DNA of 64,000 nt from an uncultured Bacteroidales bacterium (GTDB lineage Bacteria; Bacteroidota; Bacteroidia; Bacteroidales; Marinilabiliaceae). Position numbers and translations under genes: made by a program. The notes beneath the pieces are model-generated. The model saw only the letters and a program-made list of their open reading frames with translations, was not told the origin of the DNA and did not search any database. Below, one piece after another: positions 1 through 8,375 of this stretch. Every line of letters begins with the position of its first letter. The stretch's first letter is position 1. The DNA lies in assembly GCA_937892255.1 (NCBI GenBank), contig CALAUL010000070.1:3352-67351 (forward strand), read 5' to 3'.

Positions 1-551
1 TTATGCGCCCGGACACCATTGCGCCCGTCGCACCTGTGATGAAGCCAATTGAGCAGAAACGCGGACGACCTTCGCTTCAATGGGTGTGCAGCAGTAGCGA
101 CGACATAGCGCGTCACTATCTGCTTCGTAAAGAGCCAAAAGCCGAGCAGTATGACACCATAGCCGTCTTTGCCGACGTTCAGAATACGTATGACGACAAG
201 ACGGCGGCTAACGGTCAGGACTATATATACGCCATAGTAGCGCAAGACCGCTCGGGCAATAGTTCGCGTCTCTCATCGGCCTACTACCACACCGATGAAG
301 TGGCCACAGAGAAGGTGAAGATAAAGAGCCGCATCGACAACGACGGCAACCACGTGTCGTGGATCGTAGATGGCAATCGCGGCATAGCGGAATACATAGT
401 CTTCCGCGCAGTGAACGACGACAATCTGCGCATCGTGGCAAGGACGACGGAGTGCACCTATCTCGATGCCGACGCCAAGGTGAACAATAAGTATACCTAC
501 GCCATAAAGATTGTGTATGCCGACGGCACGGAGTCGGGCGTGTATAAGTAG
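1..551 (+). CDS. Fibronectin type III-like protein, 3' end (5' partial)
   Basis: The reading frame is open from the left edge (first full codon at position 3) and ends at TAG 549-551, so this is the C-terminal ~180 residues of a longer protein. It reads as two Fn3-like beta-sandwich units: one ending near residue 90 with a YIYAIVAQDRSGN-type strand, the second ending with YTYAIKIVYADGTESGVY. The Tyr-x-Tyr-x-(V/I) strand followed by D-x-x-G-x-x-S is typical of Fn3 modules in Bacteroidota surface or glycan-active proteins. No catalytic domain or C-terminal sorting domain is visible in this part. The Met at position 3 is probably internal. Function cannot be assigned from the fragment. Confidence 0.7.
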   Translation, partial: MRPDTIAPVAPVMKPIEQKRGRPSLQWVCSSSDDIARHYLLRKEPKAEQYDTIAVFADVQNTYDDKTAANGQDYIYAIVAQDRSGNSSRLSSAYYHTDEVATEKVKIKSRIDNDGNHVSWIVDGNRGIAEYIVFRAVNDDNLRIVARTTECTYLDADAKVNNKYTYAIKIVYADGTESGVYK

Positions 552-575
552 GTATTCGTCGAGATATAGTTTCTA

Positions 576-708
576 CTGTGTCACGACCTCGTCACAACTA
601 TGCTTTTACTATGTTGCAACTGTGCTCCGATTGTGTAACAACTGAGTTATGATTGTGTCACGATTGAATATCGGTTGAGCACTATTGCGTACTAATTGTG
701 ATTCAATT
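576..708. repeat. Degenerate ~22-bp tandem repeat, about six units
   Basis: Immediately after the Fn3-like gene the sequence falls into 22-base units starting at 576, 598, 620, 642, 664 and 686. They share a loose pattern CTGTGT-n3-4-GATTGTGTnACAA. The units are diverged and none is identical. There is no open frame through them and no spacer structure, so this is not a CRISPR array. Function is unknown. Confidence 0.45.
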
Positions 709-1286
709 GAGGTTTGTCCAGTATTTGCTGACCACTATTGGAGAGCGTTGTGATATTAACTGTGCAAAGTCAATATATGTCATAAGAAGTCTCGTTTAAA
801 CTCCAATAAATATGGTAGAGACCGTATTTTGGCTCAATAACTATTAATTTGGGTATATTGAATAAAGTACTTATTGTTTTCGCGCTCGATGGTTACGAAG
901 CTCGAGTTTCGTCTTATGTTGTCTTTGATTTTGTTGTCCGCTAAACAATCTACTAACGCATTTCCCACTTGCATACTATCCACACCAACACCTTGCGCTC
1001 GCATTCACCTTTGCGCAAGGCAGGAACCTTGATCTTCAATCGACCTTTCTCCTATTTGGCAGATTGAACAAGTTTCCTCTGCGCTTGCTTAATCGAAGGC
1101 TAGCTCTTTGCTCGGATGTAGGCACAGCCTACGCCTAATTGGAGATATGGTATTGTAATGTAAAAAAAAAGGACAAAAAGATATATGCTGTGTTAGAAGA
1201 AAGCTTATTTGCAGGTTTTTATTTGGATGAATATTTTCTCAATTTTATAATATTGAAATTTTAAGGTGCTTGTTGCTCTTCTCATT
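709..1286. other. Gene-poor stretch with a short hairpin and possible coding remnant
   Basis: No convincing gene is seen. A perfect 8-bp inverted repeat with a 14-nt loop (arms 991-998 CCTTGCGC and 1013-1020 GCGCAAGG) lies in the middle. On the minus strand, 834-1004 is an open frame of 56 codons (ATG at 1004) with protein-like composition, ending in residues such as FVTIERENNKYFIQY. An overlapping second frame just upstream also reads as plausible basic peptide (RLKIKVPALRKGECERKVLV). Two adjacent protein-like frames could mean a frameshifted remnant of a gene, or chance. I recognise neither. Confidence 0.3.
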
Positions 1287-1322
1287 AAGCCAACATTTGT
1301 TATAGTGTTGGCTTTTTTTTAT
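1287..1322 (+). terminator. Rho-independent terminator-like hairpin upstream of leuS
   Basis: A perfect 9-bp stem, AAGCCAACA (1287-1295) and TGTTGGCTT (1306-1314), with a 10-nt loop is followed by a T run to 1320. It fits a terminator for plus-strand transcription entering from the left, but no gene lies directly before it. The loop and the T run also carry the leuS promoter elements. Confidence 0.7.
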
Positions 1323-1327
1323 TTTTG
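1296..1327 (+). promoter_or_regulatory. leuS promoter (Bacteroidota type)
   Basis: TTTG at 1296-1299, a 20-nt spacer, then TATTTTTG at 1320-1327 matches the Bacteroidota sigma consensus TTTG / TAnnTTTG. Transcription would start near 1334, giving a leader of about 35 nt before the leuS ATG. The -33 element sits in the loop of the preceding hairpin and the -7 element begins in its T run. Confidence 0.6.
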
Positions 1328-1368
1328 CAATTGCTTATTGTTTACGTAAATATAAGAAAACAGAATAT

Positions 1369-4164
1369 ATGGAATACAATTTCAAAGACATTGAATCTCG
1401 TTGGAAACAATATTGGATCGAAAACAATGTCTATAAGGTCAATGTAGACAAATCACGTCCTAAGTATTATGTGCTTGATATGTTCCCATATCCTTCGGGT
1501 GCGGGATTACATGTGGGTCATCCTCTTGGATATATTGCTTCGGATATTTTCTCTCGCTATAAGCGTCAAAAGGGTTTTAATGTGCTTCACCCAATGGGTT
1601 ATGATGCATATGGTTTGCCAGCTGAGCAATATGCTATTCAGACAGGGCAACACCCAGCTATAACGACTGAGGCAAATATCAATCGCTATCGTGAACAACT
1701 TGATAAGATAGGTTTCTGTTACGATTGGAGTCGAGAGGTGCGCACTTGTGAACCAGGGTATTATAAGTGGACACAATGGGCTTTCACTAAGATGTTCGCT
1801 CATTACTACGATAATGACAAGTGCAAGGCTATGCCTATAGAAAACCTTGTAGCTCGTTTTGAAGCTAATGGTTCTGAAGGTGTCAATGCTGCATGTTCTG
1901 AGGAACTTGTCTTTACAGCTGATGAGTGGAAAAGCAAGAGTGATGTTGAGAAACAAGAGGTGCTCATGAACTATCGTATAGCTTATCTCGGTAATACGAT
2001 GGTAAACTGGTGTCCTAAGTTGGGTACTGTTCTTGCTAATGATGAGGTTGTAGATGGTGTTTCGGAGCGAGGTGGTTATCCTGTGGTGCAGAAGGTTATG
2101 AAGCAGTGGTGCTTACGTGTTTCGGCGTATGCACAGCGCTTGCTTGATGGTCTTGATACACTCGATTGGACGGATTCGATAAAAGAGACTCAGCGCAATT
2201 GGATAGGTCGTTCGGAGGGTGCTGAGATGAACTTCAAGATAAAAGGTACTGACGAACAGTTTACTATCTTTACTACTCGTGCAGATACTGTTTTCGGTGT
2301 TACATTCATGGTGCTTGCTCCAGAGAGTGAGCTTGTAGCTAAGTTGACTACAGCAGAGCAGAAGGCAGAAGTAGATGCTTATCTTGAGGCAACAAAGAAA
2401 CGCACTGAGAGAGAGCGTATAGCAGACCGCAGAGTGACAGGTGTCTTCTCTGGCTCGTATGCTGTGAATCCGTTGACAGGAGAGGATATACCTGTTTGGA
2501 TATCGGATTATGTACTTGCAGGTTATGGAACGGGTGCTATTATGGCTGTGCCTGCTCATGATAGTCGTGACTATGCTTTTGCTAAAGCATTTGGACTTGA
2601 GATACGTCCTGTCGTAGAGGGTTGTGATGTGTCGGAGGAGAGCTTTGATGCTAAAGAGGGTATTGTCTGCAATTCGCCTATGCCAGGAAAAGAGGCTGTT
2701 GGTGGATTGGTGCTCAACGGATTGACTATTAAGGAGTCTATAGCTAAGACAAAGGAGTTTGTCACTAAGATGGGTATAGGAAAGGTGAAGGTCAACTTCC
2801 GTCTTCGTGATGCTATATTCTCACGACAGAGATATTGGGGAGAGCCATTCCCTGTCTATTATAAAGATGGAATGCCTCAGATGCTTTCGGAGGATAAGTT
2901 GCCATTGGAATTGCCTGAGATAGATAAGTTCTTGCCTACGGAGACAGGTGAGCCACCTCTCGGACGTGCAAAGAATTGGGCTACTGCAGAGGGTTATCCT
3001 TTGGAACTGAATACAATGCCTGGTTTCGCTGGTTCGAGTGCGTACTACTTACGCTATATGGACCCATGTAATGACAAAGCTCTTGTGTCGCGTGAGGCTA
3101 ATGAGTATTGGGAGAATGTTGACTTATATGTAGGTGGTACCGAACATGCAACGGGACACTTGATATACTCACGTTTTTGGAATAAGTTCTTGTATGATTT
3201 AGGAGAGACTGTAAAAGATGAGCCATTTAAGAAGTTGGTTAATCAGGGTATGATACAAGGAAGGAGTAACTTCGTATATCGTATCAAAGACACCAATACA
3301 TTCGTCTCATTGGGCTTGAAAGATAGCTATGATGTCACTCCGCTTCATGTCGATGTGAATATTGTGTCAAATGATATACTTGACATAGAGACATTCAAGG
3401 CATGGAGACCGGAATTTGCTACTGCGGAGTTCGTTCTTGAAGATGGCAAGTATGTCTGTGGTTGGGCAGTAGAGAAGATGTCGAAGTCTATGTTCAATGT
3501 GGTCAATCCTGATATGATAGTCGACAAATATGGTGCAGATACACTACGTATGTATGAGATGTTCCTTGGTCCTATCGAGTTATCTAAGCCATGGGATACC
3601 AATGGAATAGATGGTGTACATAAGTTCTTGCGTCGTTTGTGGAGACTCTTCACTATGGGTGCTGATGGTGCGTTTGCTATCTCGGAGGAGAAAGCAGATG
3701 CTAAGGAACTCAAAGCTTTGCATAGTGCGATAAAGAAGATTTCGTCTGATATCGAACGTTTCTCGTTCAATACATGTATCAGTCAGTTTATGATATTGCT
3801 CAATGAGCTTTCGGATATGAAGTGCAACAAACGAGAGGTATTGGAGCCTGTTGTTGCGTTGCTCTCGCCGTTTGCTCCACATATAGCAGAGGAACTCTGG
3901 CATGCTTTGGGTCATTCGGCAACTGTATGTGATGCAGAGTGGCCAAAGTGCAATGAGGCATATCTTGTTGAGAGTGCTTTCACTTATCCAGTGTCGTTCA
4001 ATGGCAAAACACGTTTCATGCTTGAGTTGCCAGCTGATATGCCTGTGAAAGAGATTGAGGCTACTGTCTTGGCGCACGAAAACTCACAGAAATACCTTGA
4101 TGGTAAGACGGTGAAAAAGGTTATCATTGTGCCAAAGAAAATTGTAAATATTGTCGTTGGATAA
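1369..4164 (+). CDS. leuS: Leucyl-tRNA synthetase
   Basis: Class I aminoacyl-tRNA synthetase that charges tRNA-Leu in the cytosol. At 931 residues it has the usual length. The HIGH-type nucleotide-binding motif is HVGH at residues 48-51. The CP1 editing domain shows the conserved TTRADTVFG threonine-rich motif (about residue 302) and the GYGTGAIMAVPAHD motif (about 385-400). The KMSKS loop is at residues 703-707, followed by the anticodon-binding helical domain and a C-terminal domain. The start ATG at 1369 is chosen because MEYNFKDIESRWKQYW is the canonical LeuS N-terminus. It is probably monocistronic, with its own promoter about 40 bp upstream and a terminator at 4189-4220. No oddities seen. 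Confidence 0.98.
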   Translation: MEYNFKDIESRWKQYWIENNVYKVNVDKSRPKYYVLDMFPYPSGAGLHVGHPLGYIASDIFSRYKRQKGFNVLHPMGYDAYGLPAEQYAIQTGQHPAITTEANINRYREQLDKIGFCYDWSREVRTCEPGYYKWTQWAFTKMFAHYYDNDKCKAMPIENLVARFEANGSEGVNAACSEELVFTADEWKSKSDVEKQEVLMNYRIAYLGNTMVNWCPKLGTVLANDEVVDGVSERGGYPVVQKVMKQWCLRVSAYAQRLLDGLDTLDWTDSIKETQRNWIGRSEGAEMNFKIKGTDEQFTIFTTRADTVFGVTFMVLAPESELVAKLTTAEQKAEVDAYLEATKKRTERERIADRRVTGVFSGSYAVNPLTGEDIPVWISDYVLAGYGTGAIMAVPAHDSRDYAFAKAFGLEIRPVVEGCDVSEESFDAKEGIVCNSPMPGKEAVGGLVLNGLTIKESIAKTKEFVTKMGIGKVKVNFRLRDAIFSRQRYWGEPFPVYYKDGMPQMLSEDKLPLELPEIDKFLPTETGEPPLGRAKNWATAEGYPLELNTMPGFAGSSAYYLRYMDPCNDKALVSREANEYWENVDLYVGGTEHATGHLIYSRFWNKFLYDLGETVKDEPFKKLVNQGMIQGRSNFVYRIKDTNTFVSLGLKDSYDVTPLHVDVNIVSNDILDIETFKAWRPEFATAEFVLEDGKYVCGWAVEKMSKSMFNVVNPDMIVDKYGADTLRMYEMFLGPIELSKPWDTNGIDGVHKFLRRLWRLFTMGADGAFAISEEKADAKELKALHSAIKKISSDIERFSFNTCISQFMILLNELSDMKCNKREVLEPVVALLSPFAPHIAEELWHALGHSATVCDAEWPKCNEAYLVESAFTYPVSFNGKTRFMLELPADMPVKEIEATVLAHENSQKYLDGKTVKKVIIVPKKIVNIVVG

Positions 4165-4188
4165 GTCATATACAATAGAATATGTTGT

Positions 4189-4220
4189 GGCGGGAGATAA
4201 TGTCTCTCGCCGTTTTTTTT
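4189..4220 (+). terminator. leuS terminator
   Basis: The stem GGCGGGAGA (4189-4197) pairs with TCTCTCGCC (4203-4211) with one G-U pair and a 5-nt loop, followed by T8 (4213-4220). It begins 24 nt after the leuS stop codon. Confidence 0.85.
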
Positions 4221-4252
4221 AAAAGATGCGGTTCCCGAAGTCCATTTAAACG

Positions 4253-4298
4253 CTAAACGAACGACCTTAGAATGATGTTCAAAAGGTCGTTCGTTTAG
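4253..4298. repeat. Perfect 16-bp inverted repeat (hairpin)
   Basis: CTAAACGAACGACCTT (4253-4268) and its exact reverse complement (4283-4298) are separated by 14 nt. No T run follows on either strand, so it does not look like a standard terminator. It lies between the leuS terminator and the terminator of the convergent gene. Confidence 0.7.
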
Positions 4299-4416
4299 GG
4301 GTTCATAATGATACCTCATTTTGATAATGTGTATTGTATTTTGGGGAAATAGAGAAATTGTTCGAGGTTTAATTTTTTCTATAGATTTGGAGAAACCTGC
4401 AAACGATGTCGCAGAT

Positions 4417-4462
4417 AAAAATAGAGTCACCAACCTTTTTGGGGGGAAATGGTGACTCTATT
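4417..4462 (-). terminator. Terminator of the minus-strand exported-protein gene
   Basis: A perfect 13-bp stem, AATAGAGTCACCA (4420-4432) and TGGTGACTCTATT (4450-4462), is followed on the minus strand by a U run (complement of 4417-4421). It lies about 20 nt beyond the stop codon of the gene ending at 4482. Confidence 0.75.
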
Positions 4463-4481
4463 GTTATTATTACGAAATCAA

Positions 4482-5270
4482 TTACTTCTTCATGAACTCT
4501 GTTTGAGTGTTGTCGTAGTTGAGGTAATAACGACCTTTTGTCAAACTTGAAATGTTGATGTTAGAGCCATAGCCTTTGAAAACTATGCCACCGTATTGGT
4601 CGTAAATCTCGTACATTGTGTCGGCCGAGAAACTGATTGCGCTATCTGAGGCTTTGTATGTAACAGCACCTCCAGGAACTAAGCAGATAGCTTCTTTAGA
4701 GTAAACCGATATCTTTTTGTTGTCGGTCTGGCGAACACGGAACTTGTTTGCTCCGCTGTGGGTGCGTACTTTTACTTCGTAAGAGTTTGGTTTGTTTTTA
4801 CCTTTACCCTTAATCTCGCCAACCTTTACCCACTTGTTCCATCTGAATTGTTCTATGATGAACGGAATAGAACCTGTCTCGCCTGTTGTAGAGAATGTCA
4901 AAACGCCATTCTTGACAGCTATGCTCTGAAATTTGGCAGGCTTCTTGACTTTCAATGCGTTGGCGTTGAGTACCATTGGCATACAATCGTCTTTGTATTT
5001 GATGGTTACCACCACTTCGTCGCCAATTGTAAAACCATAGCTTGTAAGGTCAATTTCGAATGCGCTAGAGTTTATCTCGTCGGTTGTTATCATGCCGTTT
5101 ACCGTTACCTCGTAAGCACAAAATCCCACTCCCGATGGGGCAAACGGGTTTCTGACATAGATGTTTTCCCCTTGATAGGTTCCCTTTACTTCTATTTCTT
5201 CAGCCGACATTGACACCGGAGATACGAGCAATCCGAGCATCGCTGCGACTATTCCAAGAACTTTTTTCAT
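4482..5270 (-). CDS. Exported protein with T9SS type A-like C-terminus
   Basis: About 262 residues from the chosen ATG at 5268-5270. That start places a clean signal peptide (MKKVLGIVAAMLGLLVSP, then SMSAEE) at the N-terminus; an upstream in-frame Met at 5294 would add eight residues before it. The body is beta-rich with no recognised catalytic motif. The last ~40 residues (YEIYDQYGGIVFKGYGSN, then SSLTKGRYYL, ending MKK) follow the pattern of a type A T9SS sorting domain: a G-x-V strand, a polar turn, L-x-x-G-x-Y and a basic tail. This suggests export by the SprA-containing machinery encoded nearby (inference). It lies 81 bp downstream of ispG on the same strand and may be co-transcribed with it. 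Confidence 0.75.
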   Translation of the reverse strand: MKKVLGIVAAMLGLLVSPVSMSAEEIEVKGTYQGENIYVRNPFAPSGVGFCAYEVTVNGMITTDEINSSAFEIDLTSYGFTIGDEVVVTIKYKDDCMPMVLNANALKVKKPAKFQSIAVKNGVLTFSTTGETGSIPFIIEQFRWNKWVKVGEIKGKGKNKPNSYEVKVRTHSGANKFRVRQTDNKKISVYSKEAICLVPGGAVTYKASDSAISFSADTMYEIYDQYGGIVFKGYGSNINISSLTKGRYYLNYDNTQTEFMKK

Positions 5271-5351
5271 ACACTTCCTCGTTTTAAGCAACAATATTAG
5301 CGAAAGTAGTTGTATTTACAAAATAAAAGATAGAAAATTTGATGTTGACCT

Positions 5352-7184
5352 CTATTTTTTTTGTTCTATCCATAGATTATCGTTCTTGATTATATTTATC
5401 AAAGCCTCCAAGGCTTCTTTTTCAGGGAGTTCTTTTTGTATAAGCGTTTTGCCTTTGTAGAGTGATATCTTGCCCGGTCCTGCACCTACGTATCCGTAGT
5501 CTGCGTCGGCCATCTCGCCTATTCCGTTGACTATGCAACCCATGACTCCAATTTTCAACCCTTTAAGATGCCCGAGACTTTCTTTTATTGTTCGAGTTGC
5601 TTTTTGTATGTTGTATAGAGTTCTGCCACAGGCCGGACATGATATGAATTCTGCTTTGCTGTATTTTACTTGTGTGGCTTGCATTATCTCTAATGTCGTC
5701 GCCATTACTATTTCTTGGTCGATACTGTAGTTGCTGAGCATAAGTCCGTCAATAAGTCCATCGATAAAGAGTAATCCAGTGTCAGTGGCGGCCTGGAGTT
5801 GGAATGTCTCGACGTTGGGGGTGTCGTATCTCAGCCAAGGAATGATTGGTGTTTTGATTTCGTTTGCATCTAATTTGAGTGCTATTGCGCGTATTTCGGC
5901 TGTTGGATTGGTTGTCTTGGGCATTGCGATGGCAACGATATTGTTTCTCTCTTTGAGTGTCTTCAGTGTTGCCTCGTTGAGGTCGTTCAGACTGATGCGA
6001 GCCATGGCAGTGTCGGCGTATTGTGACAGCTGTTCCACTGATATCATCGGAATACATTTTCCAATGCTTGATACTTGTGAAAGGTCTGCAATCTGCGGAG
6101 TGGAGGTGTTTATCACATCGTTGGAGTATACGAATTCGGCATCACATGGAACTGCTTTTTTGCGTCCTGAGGCATCGGCCAAAGCTACAGGTTTGTTGTC
6201 TCCACCTATACATAATACAGAGTAGGTGTTGCGTTTGTGATAATCGTACGGGTGGTAACTTTGTGTTTCGACAGCTCCTATGGGTGCGTGTCCGGCTTTA
6301 GATTCTACATAGTCAACAAGCATTTGTGCTACCGGTATTTCTGCTTCCGGGTCTTCGGTAAGCGAAACTCTTATGGTGTCGCCTAATCCGTCGATGAGTA
6401 GAGCTCCTATGCCTGCTGCAGACTTGATACGTCCTTCGATGTCGGAACCGGCTTCGGTGACTCCCAAATGTAGCGGATATATGTCGTCTCTCTCTCTCAT
6501 GGTGGCTGATAACAATCGGACGGTTTCAACCATTATTCGTGTGTTGCTGGCTTTGATGCTTATGACAATGTCTGTGAAGTTTAGTTCTTTGCAGGCTTCT
6601 ATATATTCGATGCACGATGCGACCATTCCATGTGGAGTGTCGCCATATTTTGCCATTATTCGGTCTGAAAGCGAACCATGATTGACGCCAATTCTTATCG
6701 TTGTCTGGTGTTTTTTGCAGATGTCGATGAGGGGTCGAAGTTTATTTATTAGTAGGTCATGCCACTCTTCATCGCTCATGTTGTCGGCGTTAGAGTCGAA
6801 TTTCTTGGCTCCGCCTGTAAAGTTTCCTGGGTTGATTCTTATCTTTTCAACATGTTTGGCAGCAATCTCTGCAGCCATGGGGTTGTAATGTACATCTGCC
6901 ACTAGTGGTGCGATATACCCTTTGGTACGGAGAATATTTGATATTGCGCTGAGGTTCTCCGCCTCGTTGCGCCCTTGTGTCGTGAGACGCACCAATTCAC
7001 CTCCGGCTTCAATGATGCGGATACATTGCTCAGCCGATGCTTGGGTGTCATTAGTATTGGTCGTTGTCATTGATTGTATGCGGATGGGGTTGCCGCCTCC
7101 TATGGTAAGCTCTCCAACCGGCACTTTGTTTGTAATGGTACGTTTGTACTCAAAAAGCGATTCGCAGTATGTTGTTGGTTTCAT
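5352..7184 (-). CDS. ispG: 4-hydroxy-3-methylbut-2-enyl diphosphate synthase, long form
   Basis: Catalyses the reductive ring opening of 2-C-methyl-D-erythritol 2,4-cyclodiphosphate to HMBPP in the MEP isoprenoid pathway, using a 4Fe-4S cluster. The N-terminal TIM-barrel half contains GGGNPIRIQSMTTTNTNDT (about residues 28-46). The C-terminal iron-sulfur domain has cluster ligands Cys516 and Cys519 (CPAC), Cys550 (MGCIVNGIGE) and the likely fourth ligand Glu557. At 610 residues it is far longer than the ~370-residue proteobacterial enzyme; the extra ~240 residues between the halves are the inserted domain typical of Bacteroidota, Chlamydiae and plants. The ATG at 7184 is preceded by a good promoter and lies 75 bp from the divergent gldA. 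Confidence 0.97.
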   Translation of the reverse strand: MKPTTYCESLFEYKRTITNKVPVGELTIGGGNPIRIQSMTTTNTNDTQASAEQCIRIIEAGGELVRLTTQGRNEAENLSAISNILRTKGYIAPLVADVHYNPMAAEIAAKHVEKIRINPGNFTGGAKKFDSNADNMSDEEWHDLLINKLRPLIDICKKHQTTIRIGVNHGSLSDRIMAKYGDTPHGMVASCIEYIEACKELNFTDIVISIKASNTRIMVETVRLLSATMRERDDIYPLHLGVTEAGSDIEGRIKSAAGIGALLIDGLGDTIRVSLTEDPEAEIPVAQMLVDYVESKAGHAPIGAVETQSYHPYDYHKRNTYSVLCIGGDNKPVALADASGRKKAVPCDAEFVYSNDVINTSTPQIADLSQVSSIGKCIPMISVEQLSQYADTAMARISLNDLNEATLKTLKERNNIVAIAMPKTTNPTAEIRAIALKLDANEIKTPIIPWLRYDTPNVETFQLQAATDTGLLFIDGLIDGLMLSNYSIDQEIVMATTLEIMQATQVKYSKAEFISCPACGRTLYNIQKATRTIKESLGHLKGLKIGVMGCIVNGIGEMADADYGYVGAGPGKISLYKGKTLIQKELPEKEALEALINIIKNDNLWIEQKK

Positions 7185-7206
7185 GTTTCATTCTCTTTCG
7201 ATATGG

Positions 7207-7238
7207 CAAAGTTATGAATTATTATTATCTTTACACAA
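7207..7238 (-). promoter_or_regulatory. ispG promoter
   Basis: On the minus strand, TTG (complement of 7236-7238), a 21-nt spacer, then TAACTTTG (complement of 7207-7214) match the Bacteroidota consensus. The -7 box lies 22 nt upstream of the ispG ATG, so the leader is very short. On the plus strand the imperfect TATCTTTA at 7226-7233 is a weak candidate -7 box for gldA. Confidence 0.6.
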
Positions 7239-7259
7239 TAAAATAAAGGTATAAAACAG

Positions 7260-8153
7260 ATGTCGGTAAAGGTTAAAGGTATTAGTAAATCGTATGGTAG
7301 TCAAAAGGCGTTGAAAGACGTGTCTTTTGAGGTTCGAAAGGGGAAAGTTGTCGGTTTGTTGGGGCCTAACGGTGCCGGCAAGTCGACGCTAATGAAGATT
7401 ATCACCGGATATATTGAGTCAGATTCCGGAGAGGTGGAGATATGTGGGGTGAAGGTGAGCGATGACCCTATGAAAGCCCGTCGTCTTTTGGGCTATTTGC
7501 CTGAGCATAATCCTCTCTACTTGGATATGTATGTCCGTGAATACCTTGTTATGGTTGCGGATATATACCACAAGACGAGGCAGTCTGTAGAGGAAATGAT
7601 ATCGTTTATCGGACTTACACCCGAGGCACATAAGACAATAGGGCAGCTGTCGAAAGGGTATCGTCAACGCGTAGGTTTGGCTCAGGCGTTGTTGAGTGAG
7701 CCTGAGGTCATAATACTCGATGAGCCTACAACGGGACTTGACCCAAACCAGATTATCGAGATACGTAATCTCATTAGAGCTATAGGCAGGGAACGCACCG
7801 TGATAATGTCGACGCACCTCATGCAAGAGGTTGAAGCTGTTTGTGACAGGGTAGTGATAATATCAAAAGGAGAGATAAAGGCTGAAGGAAATGCGACCGA
7901 AATAGCACAAGTGGTAAGTAGTAAATGCGTAGTAGAGGTTGAGTTCCTTGATACACCGAAAGACATTTCGTTGTTGGGAGACGCATTATCGGCAGAAGTT
8001 ACGGCTGTGACGCCGACATTGTATCGCATAGCTTCAAAGGAAGATGTACGTGTGCAGCTTTTTCGTTGGGCGGTAGACAATGGAGCAGTTATCATACGGC
8101 TTAATAAAGCAGATAGCGACATGGAACATTTGTTTCATAGTCTGACAACGTAG
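7260..8153 (+). CDS. gldA: ABC transporter ATP-binding protein, GldA family
   Basis: A 297-residue ATPase subunit of an ABC exporter. The Walker A is GPNGAGKST (about residues 34-42), the signature is LSKGYRQR (about 126-133), the Walker B is VIILDEPTTGLDP (about 149-161) and the switch histidine is in STHLMQE. The C-terminal ~90 residues after the nucleotide-binding domain have the length and style of GldA, the ATPase that works with GldF and GldG in Flavobacterium gliding. No gldF or gldG permease gene is adjacent here. Non-gliding Bacteroidota also carry GldA-like ATPases, so the name reflects family rather than proven motility. Divergent from ispG. Confidence 0.88.
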   Translation: MSVKVKGISKSYGSQKALKDVSFEVRKGKVVGLLGPNGAGKSTLMKIITGYIESDSGEVEICGVKVSDDPMKARRLLGYLPEHNPLYLDMYVREYLVMVADIYHKTRQSVEEMISFIGLTPEAHKTIGQLSKGYRQRVGLAQALLSEPEVIILDEPTTGLDPNQIIEIRNLIRAIGRERTVIMSTHLMQEVEAVCDRVVIISKGEIKAEGNATEIAQVVSSKCVVEVEFLDTPKDISLLGDALSAEVTAVTPTLYRIASKEDVRVQLFRWAVDNGAVIIRLNKADSDMEHLFHSLTT

Positions 8154-8191
8154 GTTTAGGTTTAGAAGTCACTATAGATTCCGTTATATAG

Positions 8192-8225
8192 ATAGCCCTG
8201 TATCGTGATTTAGATGCAGGGCTAT
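8192..8225 (+). terminator. Possible gldA terminator hairpin without T run
   Basis: A perfect 9-bp stem, ATAGCCCTG (8192-8200) and CAGGGCTAT (8217-8225), begins 39 nt after the gldA stop. No T run follows directly, so the call is weak. It may act together with the tRNA terminator at 8243-8272, which faces it. Confidence 0.35.
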
Positions 8226-8242
8226 ATAGTATGTTTACGGGT

Positions 8243-8272
8243 AAAAAAAGAGACAAACATTTGTTTGTCTCT
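8243..8272 (-). terminator. Terminator of tRNA-Cys
   Basis: A perfect 10-bp stem, AGAGACAAAC (8249-8258) and GTTTGTCTCT (8263-8272), with a 4-nt loop is followed on the minus strand by a seven-base U run (complement of 8243-8249). It lies 3 nt beyond the tRNA 3' end. Confidence 0.85.
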
Positions 8273-8275
8273 TTG

Positions 8276-8346
8276 AGGTCAGTGGCGGACTCGAACCGCC
8301 GTAAACGGTTTTGCAGACCGGTGCCTAACCACTCGGCCAACCGACC
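8276..8346 (-). tRNA. tRNA-Cys (anticodon GCA)
   Basis: A 71-nt cloverleaf read on the minus strand. The acceptor stem is GGTCGGT/ACTGACC with one G-U pair, the D arm is GCC/GGC, the anticodon loop is CTGCAAA with anticodon GCA, and the T arm is GGCGG-TTCGAGT-CCGCC. Base 73 is U, the cysteine identity base. The first anticodon-stem pair (27-43) is a C-U mismatch. CCA is not encoded. Its own promoter and terminator flank it. Confidence 0.97.
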
Positions 8347-8375
8347 AAGGAGTAACCCTTTTTCGATTACGAGTG

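Noticed and set aside
5352..7184. IspG as a fusion or misassembly because of its 610-residue length.
   Set aside because: The inserted middle domain is the known long form of the enzyme in Bacteroidota, and both catalytic halves are complete.
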